Shown here one piece after another: positions 47,477 to 56,223 of a DNA stretch of 64,000 nucleotides. Made by a program: the position numbers and the translations under genes. The notes beneath the pieces are model-generated. The model did not search any database and was not told where the DNA came from. It saw only the letters and a program-made list of their open reading frames with translations. Position 1 is the stretch's first letter. Every line of letters begins with the position of its first letter. The DNA lies in assembly GCA_003247135.1 (NCBI GenBank), contig QKAW01000026.1, positions 1 through 64,000 of the forward strand. Direction: 5' to 3'. Source of the stretch: Spirochaetales bacterium (GTDB taxonomy: Bacteria > Spirochaetota > Spirochaetia > DSM-2461).

Positions 47477-48145
47477 TTTCTCATTTTTCAAAAATTCTTT
47501 TAAAGCACTTATCCCCTTCTCTGTAGCACCATATTTTCCTCGCTCTTCAGATTTATAAAACCATCCATAAAAATTTTTATAGAGAATGTTGTAGGTTTTT
47601 GGGGAAGAACCTTTTAATTTAAGCTCTTTAGCACTAAGAAAACCATGATTAACAAGAAGTTCAACAATCTCCAATGCACTTTCACGATAAGCTGTAAGTA
47701 GTTTTACCCCAACTGATCCACCCCTGTTATAATTAGATTTTCTGTTGTTAAATTCTGTTATAATAGATTCCCTAAGCTTTTTCTTAACTCTCTTTTTGTA
47801 ATTTTCCGGGTCTATAATTACTTCTACCTTTTCACTTTTTTTAAGAAAAGTAACGGTAATTAATCCAAGCTCCAGTCTTTTTAACAATTTTATAAACTGT
47901 TTTCTGTTAGGAATTGCTTTACCGGGTAAAACCGGGATGGCAACATAAACATTATCGCAAAACTCCTGTCTCTCTACACATTGATAGATTAACTTAAGAT
48001 TAACCGAACATTTACACTCCACGACAATAAGTTTATCATCCTTTATTGCAGTAATATCACAGTTTTTGACTTCACTTCGGACACGGAAACCGGAATCTTC
48101 TAAAAATTTTTCTATAGGTGCTGAGATCTCTACCTCTTTAATCAT
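47465..48145 (-). CDS. DUF2161-like putative PD-(D/E)XK phosphodiesterase
   Basis: FRVRSEVKNCDITAIKDDKLIVVECKCSVNLKLIYQ (D...ExK core). Confidence 0.7.
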   Translation of the reverse strand: MIKEVEISAPIEKFLEDSGFRVRSEVKNCDITAIKDDKLIVVECKCSVNLKLIYQCVERQEFCDNVYVAIPVLPGKAIPNRKQFIKLLKRLELGLITVTFLKKSEKVEVIIDPENYKKRVKKKLRESIITEFNNRKSNYNRGGSVGVKLLTAYRESALEIVELLVNHGFLSAKELKLKGSSPKTYNILYKNFYGWFYKSEERGKYGATEKGISALKEFLKNEKLGE

Positions 48146-48183
48146 AATTAATACTATAATATACTAAATAATAAGGTGGAATA

Positions 48184-48972
48184 GTGCTAGAATTACAGAA
48201 GATAAAACTACTAGAGAAATATAAAAACTATGTCTTAAAACTTGAACCATTTCTACTTAGTCTATCTGGATATAATCCCCAGGAAACAAGACTAAAGATT
48301 GACACTTTTTATCTTCACTGTACCCCTGCAACCTTTTCAATGACAAAATGCTCTCTCCTTCTTTATCTTGGGGAAAAAGAGGGAGCACTGTTTAGTAAAT
48401 ATACAAATAAACTTATATCCCTAAATATGGCTTTTGATGAAACATATTTTGGTCGGCCTGTTTCCTTTTATCTAAAGGGGAAACTGGATAATATAAAAAA
48501 AATAAGGGATAATGTATATTCTCTGGATTTTACACTGACTACAATTTCTGAAACCTATAAAGAGTTGTTTCTTTTTTTATCTGAAATCGCTTCTATTCAT
48601 AAAAAACTATACATGAATAAACTTAATCAGAGTCAGATAGATGGTCTTCACAGAGTACCCATTCGAAGGACTGAAGTTAGTTCAGAAGGTAAATTTATTG
48701 GTTTTGCAATGATTAATAACCTGTCAACAAGGCACCTTGAGTTACAGTTGGAACAAGGAAGACTGGAATCCAATAATAGATATAAATACTCTATTACATT
48801 TAATAACAGAGAGCTGAAACTATCTGGGAAAATTGTAAAAACCCTTGAAAATCAGTACATTTCCTCTCTGGATTTTAACCTTGAGTATGTGCATATTCTA
48901 TCCCGATATATGAATATGTATAACTCACCTTCTACATCCGGTCATGATACTGAAGAGCTTGAAGAGTTATAA
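48184..48972 (+). CDS. Hypothetical protein, possibly PilZ-like
   Basis: GTG start; RVPIRRTEVSSEGKFIGFAMINNLSTRHLELQLEQG loosely PilZ-like. Confidence 0.45.
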   Translation: MLELQKIKLLEKYKNYVLKLEPFLLSLSGYNPQETRLKIDTFYLHCTPATFSMTKCSLLLYLGEKEGALFSKYTNKLISLNMAFDETYFGRPVSFYLKGKLDNIKKIRDNVYSLDFTLTTISETYKELFLFLSEIASIHKKLYMNKLNQSQIDGLHRVPIRRTEVSSEGKFIGFAMINNLSTRHLELQLEQGRLESNNRYKYSITFNNRELKLSGKIVKTLENQYISSLDFNLEYVHILSRYMNMYNSPSTSGHDTEELEEL

Positions 48973-48994
48973 AAAAAGGGTGCATTTGCACCCT
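48971..48994 (-). terminator. Rho-independent terminator of hsp20
   Basis: Minus strand AGGGTGCAAATGCACCCTTTTTTT. Confidence 0.8.
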
Positions 48995-49001
48995 GGACAC
49001 A

Positions 49002-49415
49002 CTAATTAATGTTTACCTGAATCTTTTTAGGAAGAACTTCCTCTCTTTTACCTATGGTAATTGTTAAAATACCATTTTTCATTGCAGCAGTAACATCGTC
49101 AGTATTTATGTCATCAGGTAGTTTAAAAACTTTTTTAAAGTTTTTCGCTTTTCGATTTCTAATATGATATTTATCACTGTTTTCTTCTTCATTTTTGGTA
49201 TCCTGATCTTTTACCTCTAATGTTAACTCTCTATTGTTAACCTCAAGATTAATTTTTTCTTCATCTACTCCAGGTAATTCAAAGGTTAACTCATATATAT
49301 TCGCTTTTTCAACTACATCATATGCAGGTAAAAATTTCTCAACAACTCGATCTGTACCAAAAAAACTGTTCCACACATTATCCATTACATCATCTCTATA
49401 TCTTAGTGTCATCAT
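49002..49415 (-). CDS. Hsp20/alpha-crystallin family small heat-shock protein
   Basis: YDVVEKANIYELTFELPGVDEEKINLEVNNRELTLEVK, FKLPDDINTDDVTAAMKNGILTITIGK. Confidence 0.93.
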   Translation of the reverse strand: MMTLRYRDDVMDNVWNSFFGTDRVVEKFLPAYDVVEKANIYELTFELPGVDEEKINLEVNNRELTLEVKDQDTKNEEENSDKYHIRNRKAKNFKKVFKLPDDINTDDVTAAMKNGILTITIGKREEVLPKKIQVNIN

Positions 49416-49450
49416 TTTGACCCTCCTTTTTATCTTTCATCTATTACAAT

Positions 49451-49465
49451 GCAAACTGTGTGCCA
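49451..49465 (-). promoter_or_regulatory. Sigma-54 (-24/-12) promoter upstream of hsp20
   Basis: Minus strand CT-TGGCAC-ACAGT-TTGC-A; full match to TGGCAC-N5-TTGC, 36 bp upstream of the ATG with RBS AAGGAGGG between. Confidence 0.75.
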
Positions 49466-49600
49466 AGTTCTAAATGCAATAAAACAGAGTTTCAAGCGAA
49501 TTAAATTATAAAAAGTGTCAAAAATATACATTAAAAAAACAGCAATCTAAAATTCTGTGTTATTATGAGACATTCATAAATTATATAAGCAAAAAATGTG

Positions 49601-49629
49601 TTGATAATATACATATATGGTTTTATTAT
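49601..49629 (+). promoter_or_regulatory. Candidate sigma-70 type promoter for NYN-domain gene
   Basis: TTGATA, 17 bp, TATTAT; ATG at 49657. Confidence 0.5.
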
Positions 49630-49656
49630 AATTAAATTATTTAAATAAGGAATTAT

Positions 49657-50367
49657 ATGTCTGAAAATGAAACTCTACGCTTAGCGGTATTAATCGATGC
49701 TGATAACGCTCAGGCTTCTATTTGTGCAGAGTTACTTGGAGAAGTGGCAAAATTTGGTATTGCCAGTGTAAAAAGAGCTTACGGAGATTGGACAACAACA
49801 AATCTTAAAAGCTGGAAACCTTATCTATTAAAATATGCTATACAACCGGTTCAGCAATTTAGTTACACTCAAGGGAAGAACTCAACAGATTCATCTTTAA
49901 TAATTGATGCAATGGATCTGCTACATTCAGGAAATATGGATGGTTTCTGTCTGGTTTCATCAGACAGCGATTTTACAAGACTCGCAACAAGAATTAGAGA
50001 ATCAGGTTTAACTGTTTATGGTTTTGGAGAGGAAAAGACACCTGAACCATTTGTTTCAGCTTGTAATAAATTTGTATTTACAGAAATTCTTAAAAAAAGA
50101 GATGTTATAGATAAAAAAAATAAAGTGAACAGAGATATCATTGAGCATGCTGTTGAAGCTGTATCCAAAGAGGATGGATGGGCAACCCTTGCGGGAGTTG
50201 GTGGTTATATTAATAAAAACAATCCATCTTTTGATCCAAGAAATTATGGATACACAAAGCTAAGTAAATTGATAAAATCACTAAGTTATATAGAGATAAA
50301 AAGAGAGCAGTTTAATGATGGCTCCTCCAACTCTCACATCTACGTAAGAACCAGGAATTCCAAATGA
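49657..50367 (+). CDS. NYN-domain (LabA/DUF88-like) putative RNase with C-terminal OST-HTH/LOTUS domain
   Basis: LAVLIDADNAQAS, TDSSLIIDAMDLLHSGNMDGFCLVSSDSDFTRLATRIRESG; C-terminal DGWATLAGVGGYINKNNPSFDPRNYGYTKLSKLIKSL. Confidence 0.9.
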   Translation: MSENETLRLAVLIDADNAQASICAELLGEVAKFGIASVKRAYGDWTTTNLKSWKPYLLKYAIQPVQQFSYTQGKNSTDSSLIIDAMDLLHSGNMDGFCLVSSDSDFTRLATRIRESGLTVYGFGEEKTPEPFVSACNKFVFTEILKKRDVIDKKNKVNRDIIEHAVEAVSKEDGWATLAGVGGYINKNNPSFDPRNYGYTKLSKLIKSLSYIEIKREQFNDGSSNSHIYVRTRNSK

Positions 50368-50774
50368 TATATACAAAAGGAAAGATAATAAAACTCCTTA
50401 CGGATTACTTTGAAAATGATTATAGAAGGATAAATCACGGACTAAATGTTTTAATTGAGGCTGAAAAATTATTACTAGACTACAGTAATACAGACTATGA
50501 TATAGTTGTTGCTGTAGCACTTCTACACGATGTTGGGATAAAAAAATCTGAGGAGCTTTATGGATATAACAATGGAAAAACCCAGGAAGAACTGGGGCCT
50601 GATATTGCTAAGGGTCTTTTACAAAAAACAGATTTTCCCCAGGAAAAAATTCAGAAAGTATTAGAAATAATTGGAAATCATCACTCTCCATCCAAATATG
50701 ATTATTCAGAACTTGAATTACTAAAAAAAGCAGATAGAATTGTAAATTTATATGAAGAGAAATTAATCCATTAA
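50364..50774 (+). CDS. HD-domain phosphohydrolase
   Basis: RRINHGLNVLIEAEKLL, VAVALLHDVGIKK, IIGNHHSP, LLKKADRIVNL; overlaps NYN gene by 4 bp. Confidence 0.85.
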   Translation: MIYTKGKIIKLLTDYFENDYRRINHGLNVLIEAEKLLLDYSNTDYDIVVAVALLHDVGIKKSEELYGYNNGKTQEELGPDIAKGLLQKTDFPQEKIQKVLEIIGNHHSPSKYDYSELELLKKADRIVNLYEEKLIH

Positions 50775-51863
50775 CCTGTATTCTTTATTTTCTACAACAA
50801 AAAATGAGTTATATCTAAAAACATCTCCATATCTGTCAAACTGGAATTCATCGGAAACACCCTGAAATTTTTTCATTTCATAAATTGTAGATTTTAAAGA
50901 TTTCCCACTCTTATTTCTTGAATTTTCGTAGGCATTTTTAAATAGATAAACAGCCTCATAGGAGTATTTTGCTCCAAGTTCAGGTATAATGCCAAACTCA
51001 TCATTATAATCTTTATAGAATTTCAATTCTTTATCAGTTGGTTCAATATTTTGATAAGAATCGATTAAAACCATTCCCTCAATCTTCTCTGTGCCAAAAG
51101 TCAGAAACCCGGATGCTTTAGTCCAGTTACAACCATACAATTTAATTCCGGTCCTGTTATCCAGGGCATTAATTATCTCTGCACTTCTTTGACCACTGGT
51201 TATAAAAACCATTGAATCCGGTTTTGTTTTATCAACATAATCACTAATTAATTTTGTATTAACATTACCATAGAGAATAATTTCATCAACAGTAATACTC
51301 TGTTTATCAAGAGTTTGTTTTAAACCTTCAAAAACAGAAAAGGAGTACTCTTTGTTATTATTATCCAGTATTGCCAGTGTACTATTTCTACCATCTTTTT
51401 TCAGAAGTTTACCAAGTAAAGTTCCCTGTGTTGAAGCCTGAGGTATTAAACGTATAAAATTATCATCTATACCGGAGAGCTTTTCGCTACTGACTGTTGG
51501 ACTTATCATAAGTGTATTACTCTCAATACTTGCAACCTTTGCTGATTGTGCCATTGAGCTTAAGTAGGGGCCAATAATAACAGAAACCCCATTATTTACC
51601 AGTTCTTTTACAGCACTATAGCACCTGTCCTTACTACCTTCATGGTTTATCGATATTAGTTCCACTGGCCTGTTATTGATACCCCCAGCTTTATTAATCT
51701 CTTCAATAGCTAATTGAGCTCCATTCCTCCCGGATGTTCCAATAGTAAATTCCTTACTGGAAAAATCTCCTATTAATCCAATTTTCACAGAGCCGGAGTT
51801 ATTACATGAAAATATTATAAATAAAAGAGTTGAAAGAACTGTTTTCAATAACTTTATTTTCAT
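50763..51863 (-). CDS. Branched-chain amino-acid-type ABC substrate-binding lipoprotein
   Basis: Start set to ATG 51863 (MKIKLLKTVLSTLLFIIFSCNNSG, lipobox FSC); IGLIGDFSSKEFTIGTSGRNGAQLAIEEINKAGGINNRPVELI. Confidence 0.88.
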   Translation of the reverse strand: MKIKLLKTVLSTLLFIIFSCNNSGSVKIGLIGDFSSKEFTIGTSGRNGAQLAIEEINKAGGINNRPVELISINHEGSKDRCYSAVKELVNNGVSVIIGPYLSSMAQSAKVASIESNTLMISPTVSSEKLSGIDDNFIRLIPQASTQGTLLGKLLKKDGRNSTLAILDNNNKEYSFSVFEGLKQTLDKQSITVDEIILYGNVNTKLISDYVDKTKPDSMVFITSGQRSAEIINALDNRTGIKLYGCNWTKASGFLTFGTEKIEGMVLIDSYQNIEPTDKELKFYKDYNDEFGIIPELGAKYSYEAVYLFKNAYENSRNKSGKSLKSTIYEMKKFQGVSDEFQFDRYGDVFRYNSFFVVENKEYRLMD

Positions 51864-51916
51864 ATAACCTCCTCTGTTAAAAAAAATTATAATATATAAA
51901 AGATTTCCATACAAGT

Positions 51917-53269
51917 TTATTTTAAATTTAGAACCACACCCCACATTCCTGGAACCTCTATTTCAAGTTCAGAACCAGCAACTTTAATTTCTCTATTGTA
52001 ATTAAGTATATCTATAGCTGTTTTCTTGTTACCAACATTAATCTTGAAACTTTCACTACCTAAACCTGAATTTATTCCAATTATAACTTCCTCTCCATTA
52101 TACTCTCTCGAAAATATAAACTGCTCATTTTTAACTTGTATTTCTCTATAAGTCCCATATTTCAAAGCACTACTGTTTTTCCACATGTTAACAAGCCTTA
52201 CTATTACGTCTTTTAAATCATGGCTATATTTACTATCCATATCATGCAAATCAATACATGGCCTAAGAACTCTATCACTATTTGACTCTTTTTCCCCTGA
52301 GATACCCCACTCACTACCATAATATATAGATGGTATTCCCGGTATAGTAAAAAGCATAATATGGAGTGGAAACAGATATCCCCGATCCTTTAAAATCGAA
52401 GAAATTCTGTTAACATCATGATTATCCACAAAATTATACAGTTTCAAGTTTTTGTACAGTCCATTATCCCGATTAAATAATCTGTTTAGTGAGTATGCAA
52501 TCTCAAACATGTTGGAATCATTTAAGCTTGAATACATTCCTTTATAGCACTCATAATTAGTAGTTGAGTTAAGCATGGATGGATTTATCCAGTTATTATA
52601 ATCACCATGAATTACCTCACCCATCAGCCAGAATTCCTTTTTTACTGTTTTACAAAATGAAGAGAGCTCTTTCATAAAATCAAAATCAAGAACATCGGCA
52701 ACATCAAGCCTCAGTCCATCAATTTCAAACTCCTGAACCCACATTGTTACAGCATTTAAAATATGGCTTTCAACAAAACTGTTTCTTAAATTAAGGTTAG
52801 GTAGAGAGTAGCATCCTCTCCAGCACTCATAGGAAAAATTGTCCCCTAAAGGACTTTTATTTGTAAAATTTACGTTTTTAAACCACTCTTTAAAAAGTGA
52901 TGATTCTCCATTACACTGTAAATCTTTAAAACCAAAGAAATGTCTGCTAACATGGTTAAAAACTCCATCAAGAACAACTTTAATACCACTATTATGTAAC
53001 TCTTTTACAACTCTTTTAAGAGTCTCGTTTGTTCCAAGTCTTCTATCAACTCTGTAATAATCAACTGTATCATACCCATGACTTTCAGATTCAAAGAGAG
53101 GACCAAGATATATTGCATTTATACCCATACTGGAAAAATGGGGAATCCACTCAATAATTTTTAACAATCTCTCTTTTGGAGCACTTTCAAAATCATTGCA
53201 CTCCTCAGCACCACAAAAACCTAATGGATATATATGATAAAATACAGAACTATCATACCAATTACTCAT
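51917..53269 (-). CDS. Alpha-amylase family (GH13) glycoside hydrolase
   Basis: VVLDGVFNHVSR, DGLRLDVADVLD, WLMGEVIHGD, FVDNHDVNRI: GH13 conserved regions I-IV with catalytic residues. Confidence 0.93.
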   Translation of the reverse strand: MSNWYDSSVFYHIYPLGFCGAEECNDFESAPKERLLKIIEWIPHFSSMGINAIYLGPLFESESHGYDTVDYYRVDRRLGTNETLKRVVKELHNSGIKVVLDGVFNHVSRHFFGFKDLQCNGESSLFKEWFKNVNFTNKSPLGDNFSYECWRGCYSLPNLNLRNSFVESHILNAVTMWVQEFEIDGLRLDVADVLDFDFMKELSSFCKTVKKEFWLMGEVIHGDYNNWINPSMLNSTTNYECYKGMYSSLNDSNMFEIAYSLNRLFNRDNGLYKNLKLYNFVDNHDVNRISSILKDRGYLFPLHIMLFTIPGIPSIYYGSEWGISGEKESNSDRVLRPCIDLHDMDSKYSHDLKDVIVRLVNMWKNSSALKYGTYREIQVKNEQFIFSREYNGEEVIIGINSGLGSESFKINVGNKKTAIDILNYNREIKVAGSELEIEVPGMWGVVLNLK

Positions 53270-53285
53270 CTCTGCCTCCTTGTAT

Positions 53286-53303
53286 ACATACCGATAAGTA
53301 TAT
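53286..53303. promoter_or_regulatory. TetR-type operator between tetR and amylase gene
   Basis: ACATACCGATAAGTATAT, variant of the palindrome at 53893-53910. Confidence 0.6.
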
Positions 53304-53318
53304 AATAATCAAAAAAAA

Positions 53319-53885
53319 TTATGAGAATATACCATACATAAACTGTCTGCATGCTTCGTATACCTCTTTATCTGTTAAAGTTATCCGTTTATTAAGATAA
53401 CTGTTAATATAAACTGTTAACATACCAAGAAATGTTGTTGCAAAATTATAACTACGTCCCTTCATATTACCGTGATCCGATTCAGCCTTCTTAAATACTC
53501 CCTCAATAGCTGCAAACTGTCTTTCAAGATATGGTTCAGCTGTTATATTAGCTTCACTTTCAGCTGGGGAGTAAAAAAGATTTATCATAAATGTATAAAT
53601 TTGTGGATTATTTTTTGCATAGTTAAAACTGAACTTGGTCAATCTCTCAAGGGTTAAAACGATATCACCACTATATTCTGAATTAATTTCAAGTTCTACC
53701 AGATATGGTGTCAGATAAAAATCAAGAATTGAATCCAAAAGTCCGTTTTTACTTCCAAAATAGTGATAGAGTGTAGGTTTCTTAACATCGACAGATTCGA
53801 CTATTTTTTGAATACCGACATTTTCATAACCCTGTGTTGAAAAAAGTTCTAATGCCGATGCTAAAATTTCCTCTTTTTTACCCAT
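53319..53885 (-). CDS. TetR/AcrR family transcriptional regulator
   Basis: KKEEILASALELFSTQGYENVGIQKIVESVDVKKPTLYHYFGSKNGLL HTH. Confidence 0.93.
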   Translation of the reverse strand: MGKKEEILASALELFSTQGYENVGIQKIVESVDVKKPTLYHYFGSKNGLLDSILDFYLTPYLVELEINSEYSGDIVLTLERLTKFSFNYAKNNPQIYTFMINLFYSPAESEANITAEPYLERQFAAIEGVFKKAESDHGNMKGRSYNFATTFLGMLTVYINSYLNKRITLTDKEVYEACRQFMYGIFS

Positions 53886-53892
53886 ACAAACA

Positions 53893-53910
53893 ATATACCA
53901 ATCGGTATAT
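53893..53910. promoter_or_regulatory. TetR-type operator palindrome upstream of tetR
   Basis: ATATACCAATCGGTATAT, near-perfect inverted repeat 8 bp upstream of start codon. Confidence 0.7.
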
Positions 53911-53926
53911 AAATTGTCAAGTCACT

Positions 53927-54436
53927 TTATTTTGGATAACCAACACTAATAACATAATAGGGAGTATAATTTTCCGGAACACTCAACTCTTCAAGAATCT
54001 CATGATCTCCAGAGTCTTTAAAATGATATTTTACAAAACTGTTCCAGTGGGCTGCCAACCCCAATTCTTTTGCCTCTGTTACTATCTTATGTATAACTTC
54101 ACCAATAATATCTACAAATATTTTTGATTTATCTTTAATTGAAATCATAATAACTGTAGATGCTCCATTAAACATATCAAAGTCCGGAGTTTTTCCCAAT
54201 CTGGATATAATATCAACTGTGCTCTTCTCTACCATATCTTTTTTTGTTTTATTATTTAGGATTTCCAGTTTTTCCTTGTCTTGTATAACTGTAAAGGAAA
54301 TTAATTTATCACCAACTAAATCTATCTTTTCCTTACCAGCCTTTAATAAATCCCTAATTATATCGTCACAGACCTGTTTGTCCAGATACTTTCTGATAGA
54401 CTTCCAGGATTTCAAATTACTAAAATCAATTTTCAT
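53927..54436 (-). CDS. Nitroreductase-family protein
   Basis: KSIRKYLDKQVCDDIIRDLLKAG, FNGASTVIMISI, EAKELGLAAHWNSFVKYHF, VISVGYPK. Confidence 0.75.
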   Translation of the reverse strand: MKIDFSNLKSWKSIRKYLDKQVCDDIIRDLLKAGKEKIDLVGDKLISFTVIQDKEKLEILNNKTKKDMVEKSTVDIISRLGKTPDFDMFNGASTVIMISIKDKSKIFVDIIGEVIHKIVTEAKELGLAAHWNSFVKYHFKDSGDHEILEELSVPENYTPYYVISVGYPK

Positions 54437-54486
54437 GCCTCAATCTCCATTAGTTTTATTATATATTCAACTTTTTTAACCGTCAA

Positions 54487-56223
54487 TTAATCTATAAGAA
54501 ATTCTCTAATACCCGACTCTCGTTTAATTTTTCTCGAGATTGCCATTTCGATCTCTTTAATATCAGAATATATTGTGACATGCTTCTTTCCCCTGGTTAT
54601 AGCAGTGTAGAGAATCTCCCTTGTGAGTAGTTTCTCTGTTCCTTGGGGGATGACTATTGCAACTTTCTCAAATTCTGACCCCTGACTCTTATGAACTGTG
54701 CCTGCGTAGGAAGTTTCAAAATCACTTAACTTCGATATTGATATTATCTTAAATTCCTTCTGTTCCCTAAAAAAAGCGTACAACCCATTTAAAAATCCAA
54801 AAATGACTCCTCTATCCCCATTATAAAGTCCATTTATGTAGTCGTTTTTTGTAATCATTATTGGCTGACCATGATAAAAAAGTGTATTTTTTCTATTAAA
54901 AACCTTGGATATCTTGCTATTCAGAGAGTATGTTCCATATAATCCCTTTTTTGTTGGGGTCAAAAGAGTAAAACTACTAAATTGGTCAAAATATTCGTTA
55001 ATATCATTTAAACAGTTTTTATAATCCAAAACAGATAATTTAAAACTTTTTTTTATGCATCTGCTATACTCTTTAACAACTTCTTCCAAAACCTGATCAA
55101 TTCCCAGAATTTTTTTAAGTATAACTTCACTCCCTTCACTCATCAATTTTAAAGAGTTTTGAATGTCCCCATTAATAACACATTTAGCAACATCCAGTAT
55201 CCCCTTGGTTGACCTGTAGGATCTATTTAGTATTACAATTTTACCATTCATTTTATGATTGGACTCTTCACTGTTATATAGAAAATCACCTAAAAGTGCT
55301 CCAGCTTCTACAGATGGTAGCTGATCTTTATCTCCCACAAGTATTAGTTTTGTATTGGGGCTTAATGCATCAAATAACCTATACATCATGTGAATATCAA
55401 CCATTGAAGCTTCATCCACAACTACTGCATCTGCTGGTATTAATCTTTCTGAGTTATACCGTGGTTTGTCACTATTTGGGTTAATTCCTAAAAGTTTGTG
55501 AAGTGTAAAAGCTTCAACACCCATCTCCTCTGTAAAACTCTCCACCATACGTTTAGCAGCTCTTCCAGTTGGAGCAGCAAGCATAATATTTTTTATTCCT
55601 TTTGTTTGAAATGCTTTTATAATCGATAATATTGTTGTGGTTTTACCTGTTCCCGGTCCTCCTGAAATTATTAAAAAATTGCTGCTTAATGCTTTTGAAA
55701 TAGTGTCATCCCCGGTATTTTCAGACTCCACAAAATCTAATCTCCTGCTTAACAACTCCAGAAATCTGGTTTCATATTTTTTTATTCTATTAATGTATAT
55801 ATAATCATTAATTAATAGAAAAGGCTCATTTCCGTTACCAAAAAGAGTGGGATGATCTAAGATAAGAGTATCAATACTCATTAAAAAATCCTCAATCACG
55901 AAAGGGGGCTTCTCTGTATCAAACCACTCATAAATATCAATATGTATATCTTTTATACTAGTTCTTAGATTCCCTAGTTCATACTGATACATTACATGTA
56001 AAATTAGCCACTTTAAATTAGTATTTTCAGTTATGCTGTAAAGTTCAAAAATCTCTTTAACAAAATAGATCTGGCTCCATTTAAATCCTGCACTTTTAGC
56101 ATCAAAAATAAAGTTATCCCATTTTTTTGACTTGGAATATACTTTTTTTAAATCTGATGAGGCGCTAGTTATATCTCTATTTTTTAAAAAATCTCTTAAT
56201 GCTGTTCCAATGCCATCACTCAT
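54487..56223 (-). CDS. recD: Exodeoxyribonuclease V alpha subunit RecD
   Basis: LIISGGPGTGKTTTILSII, VVDEASMVDIHMMYRL, LVGDKDQLPSVEAGALLGDF, GTVHKSQGSEF, LYTAITRGKKHVTIYS. Confidence 0.95.
   Translation of the reverse strand: MSDGIGTALRDFLKNRDITSASSDLKKVYSKSKKWDNFIFDAKSAGFKWSQIYFVKEIFELYSITENTNLKWLILHVMYQYELGNLRTSIKDIHIDIYEWFDTEKPPFVIEDFLMSIDTLILDHPTLFGNGNEPFLLINDYIYINRIKKYETRFLELLSRRLDFVESENTGDDTISKALSSNFLIISGGPGTGKTTTILSIIKAFQTKGIKNIMLAAPTGRAAKRMVESFTEEMGVEAFTLHKLLGINPNSDKPRYNSERLIPADAVVVDEASMVDIHMMYRLFDALSPNTKLILVGDKDQLPSVEAGALLGDFLYNSEESNHKMNGKIVILNRSYRSTKGILDVAKCVINGDIQNSLKLMSEGSEVILKKILGIDQVLEEVVKEYSRCIKKSFKLSVLDYKNCLNDINEYFDQFSSFTLLTPTKKGLYGTYSLNSKISKVFNRKNTLFYHGQPIMITKNDYINGLYNGDRGVIFGFLNGLYAFFREQKEFKIISISKLSDFETSYAGTVHKSQGSEFEKVAIVIPQGTEKLLTREILYTAITRGKKHVTIYSDIKEIEMAISRKIKRESGIREFLID

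Noticed and set aside
51545-51562. Minus-strand TGGCACAATCAGCAAAGG, partial sigma-54 look-alike
   Set aside because: GC element at wrong spacing and inside the binding-protein coding region.
53834-54127. Plus-strand ORF across the tetR-nitroreductase gap
   Set aside because: Spans the tetR promoter and operator and runs antisense to two real genes.
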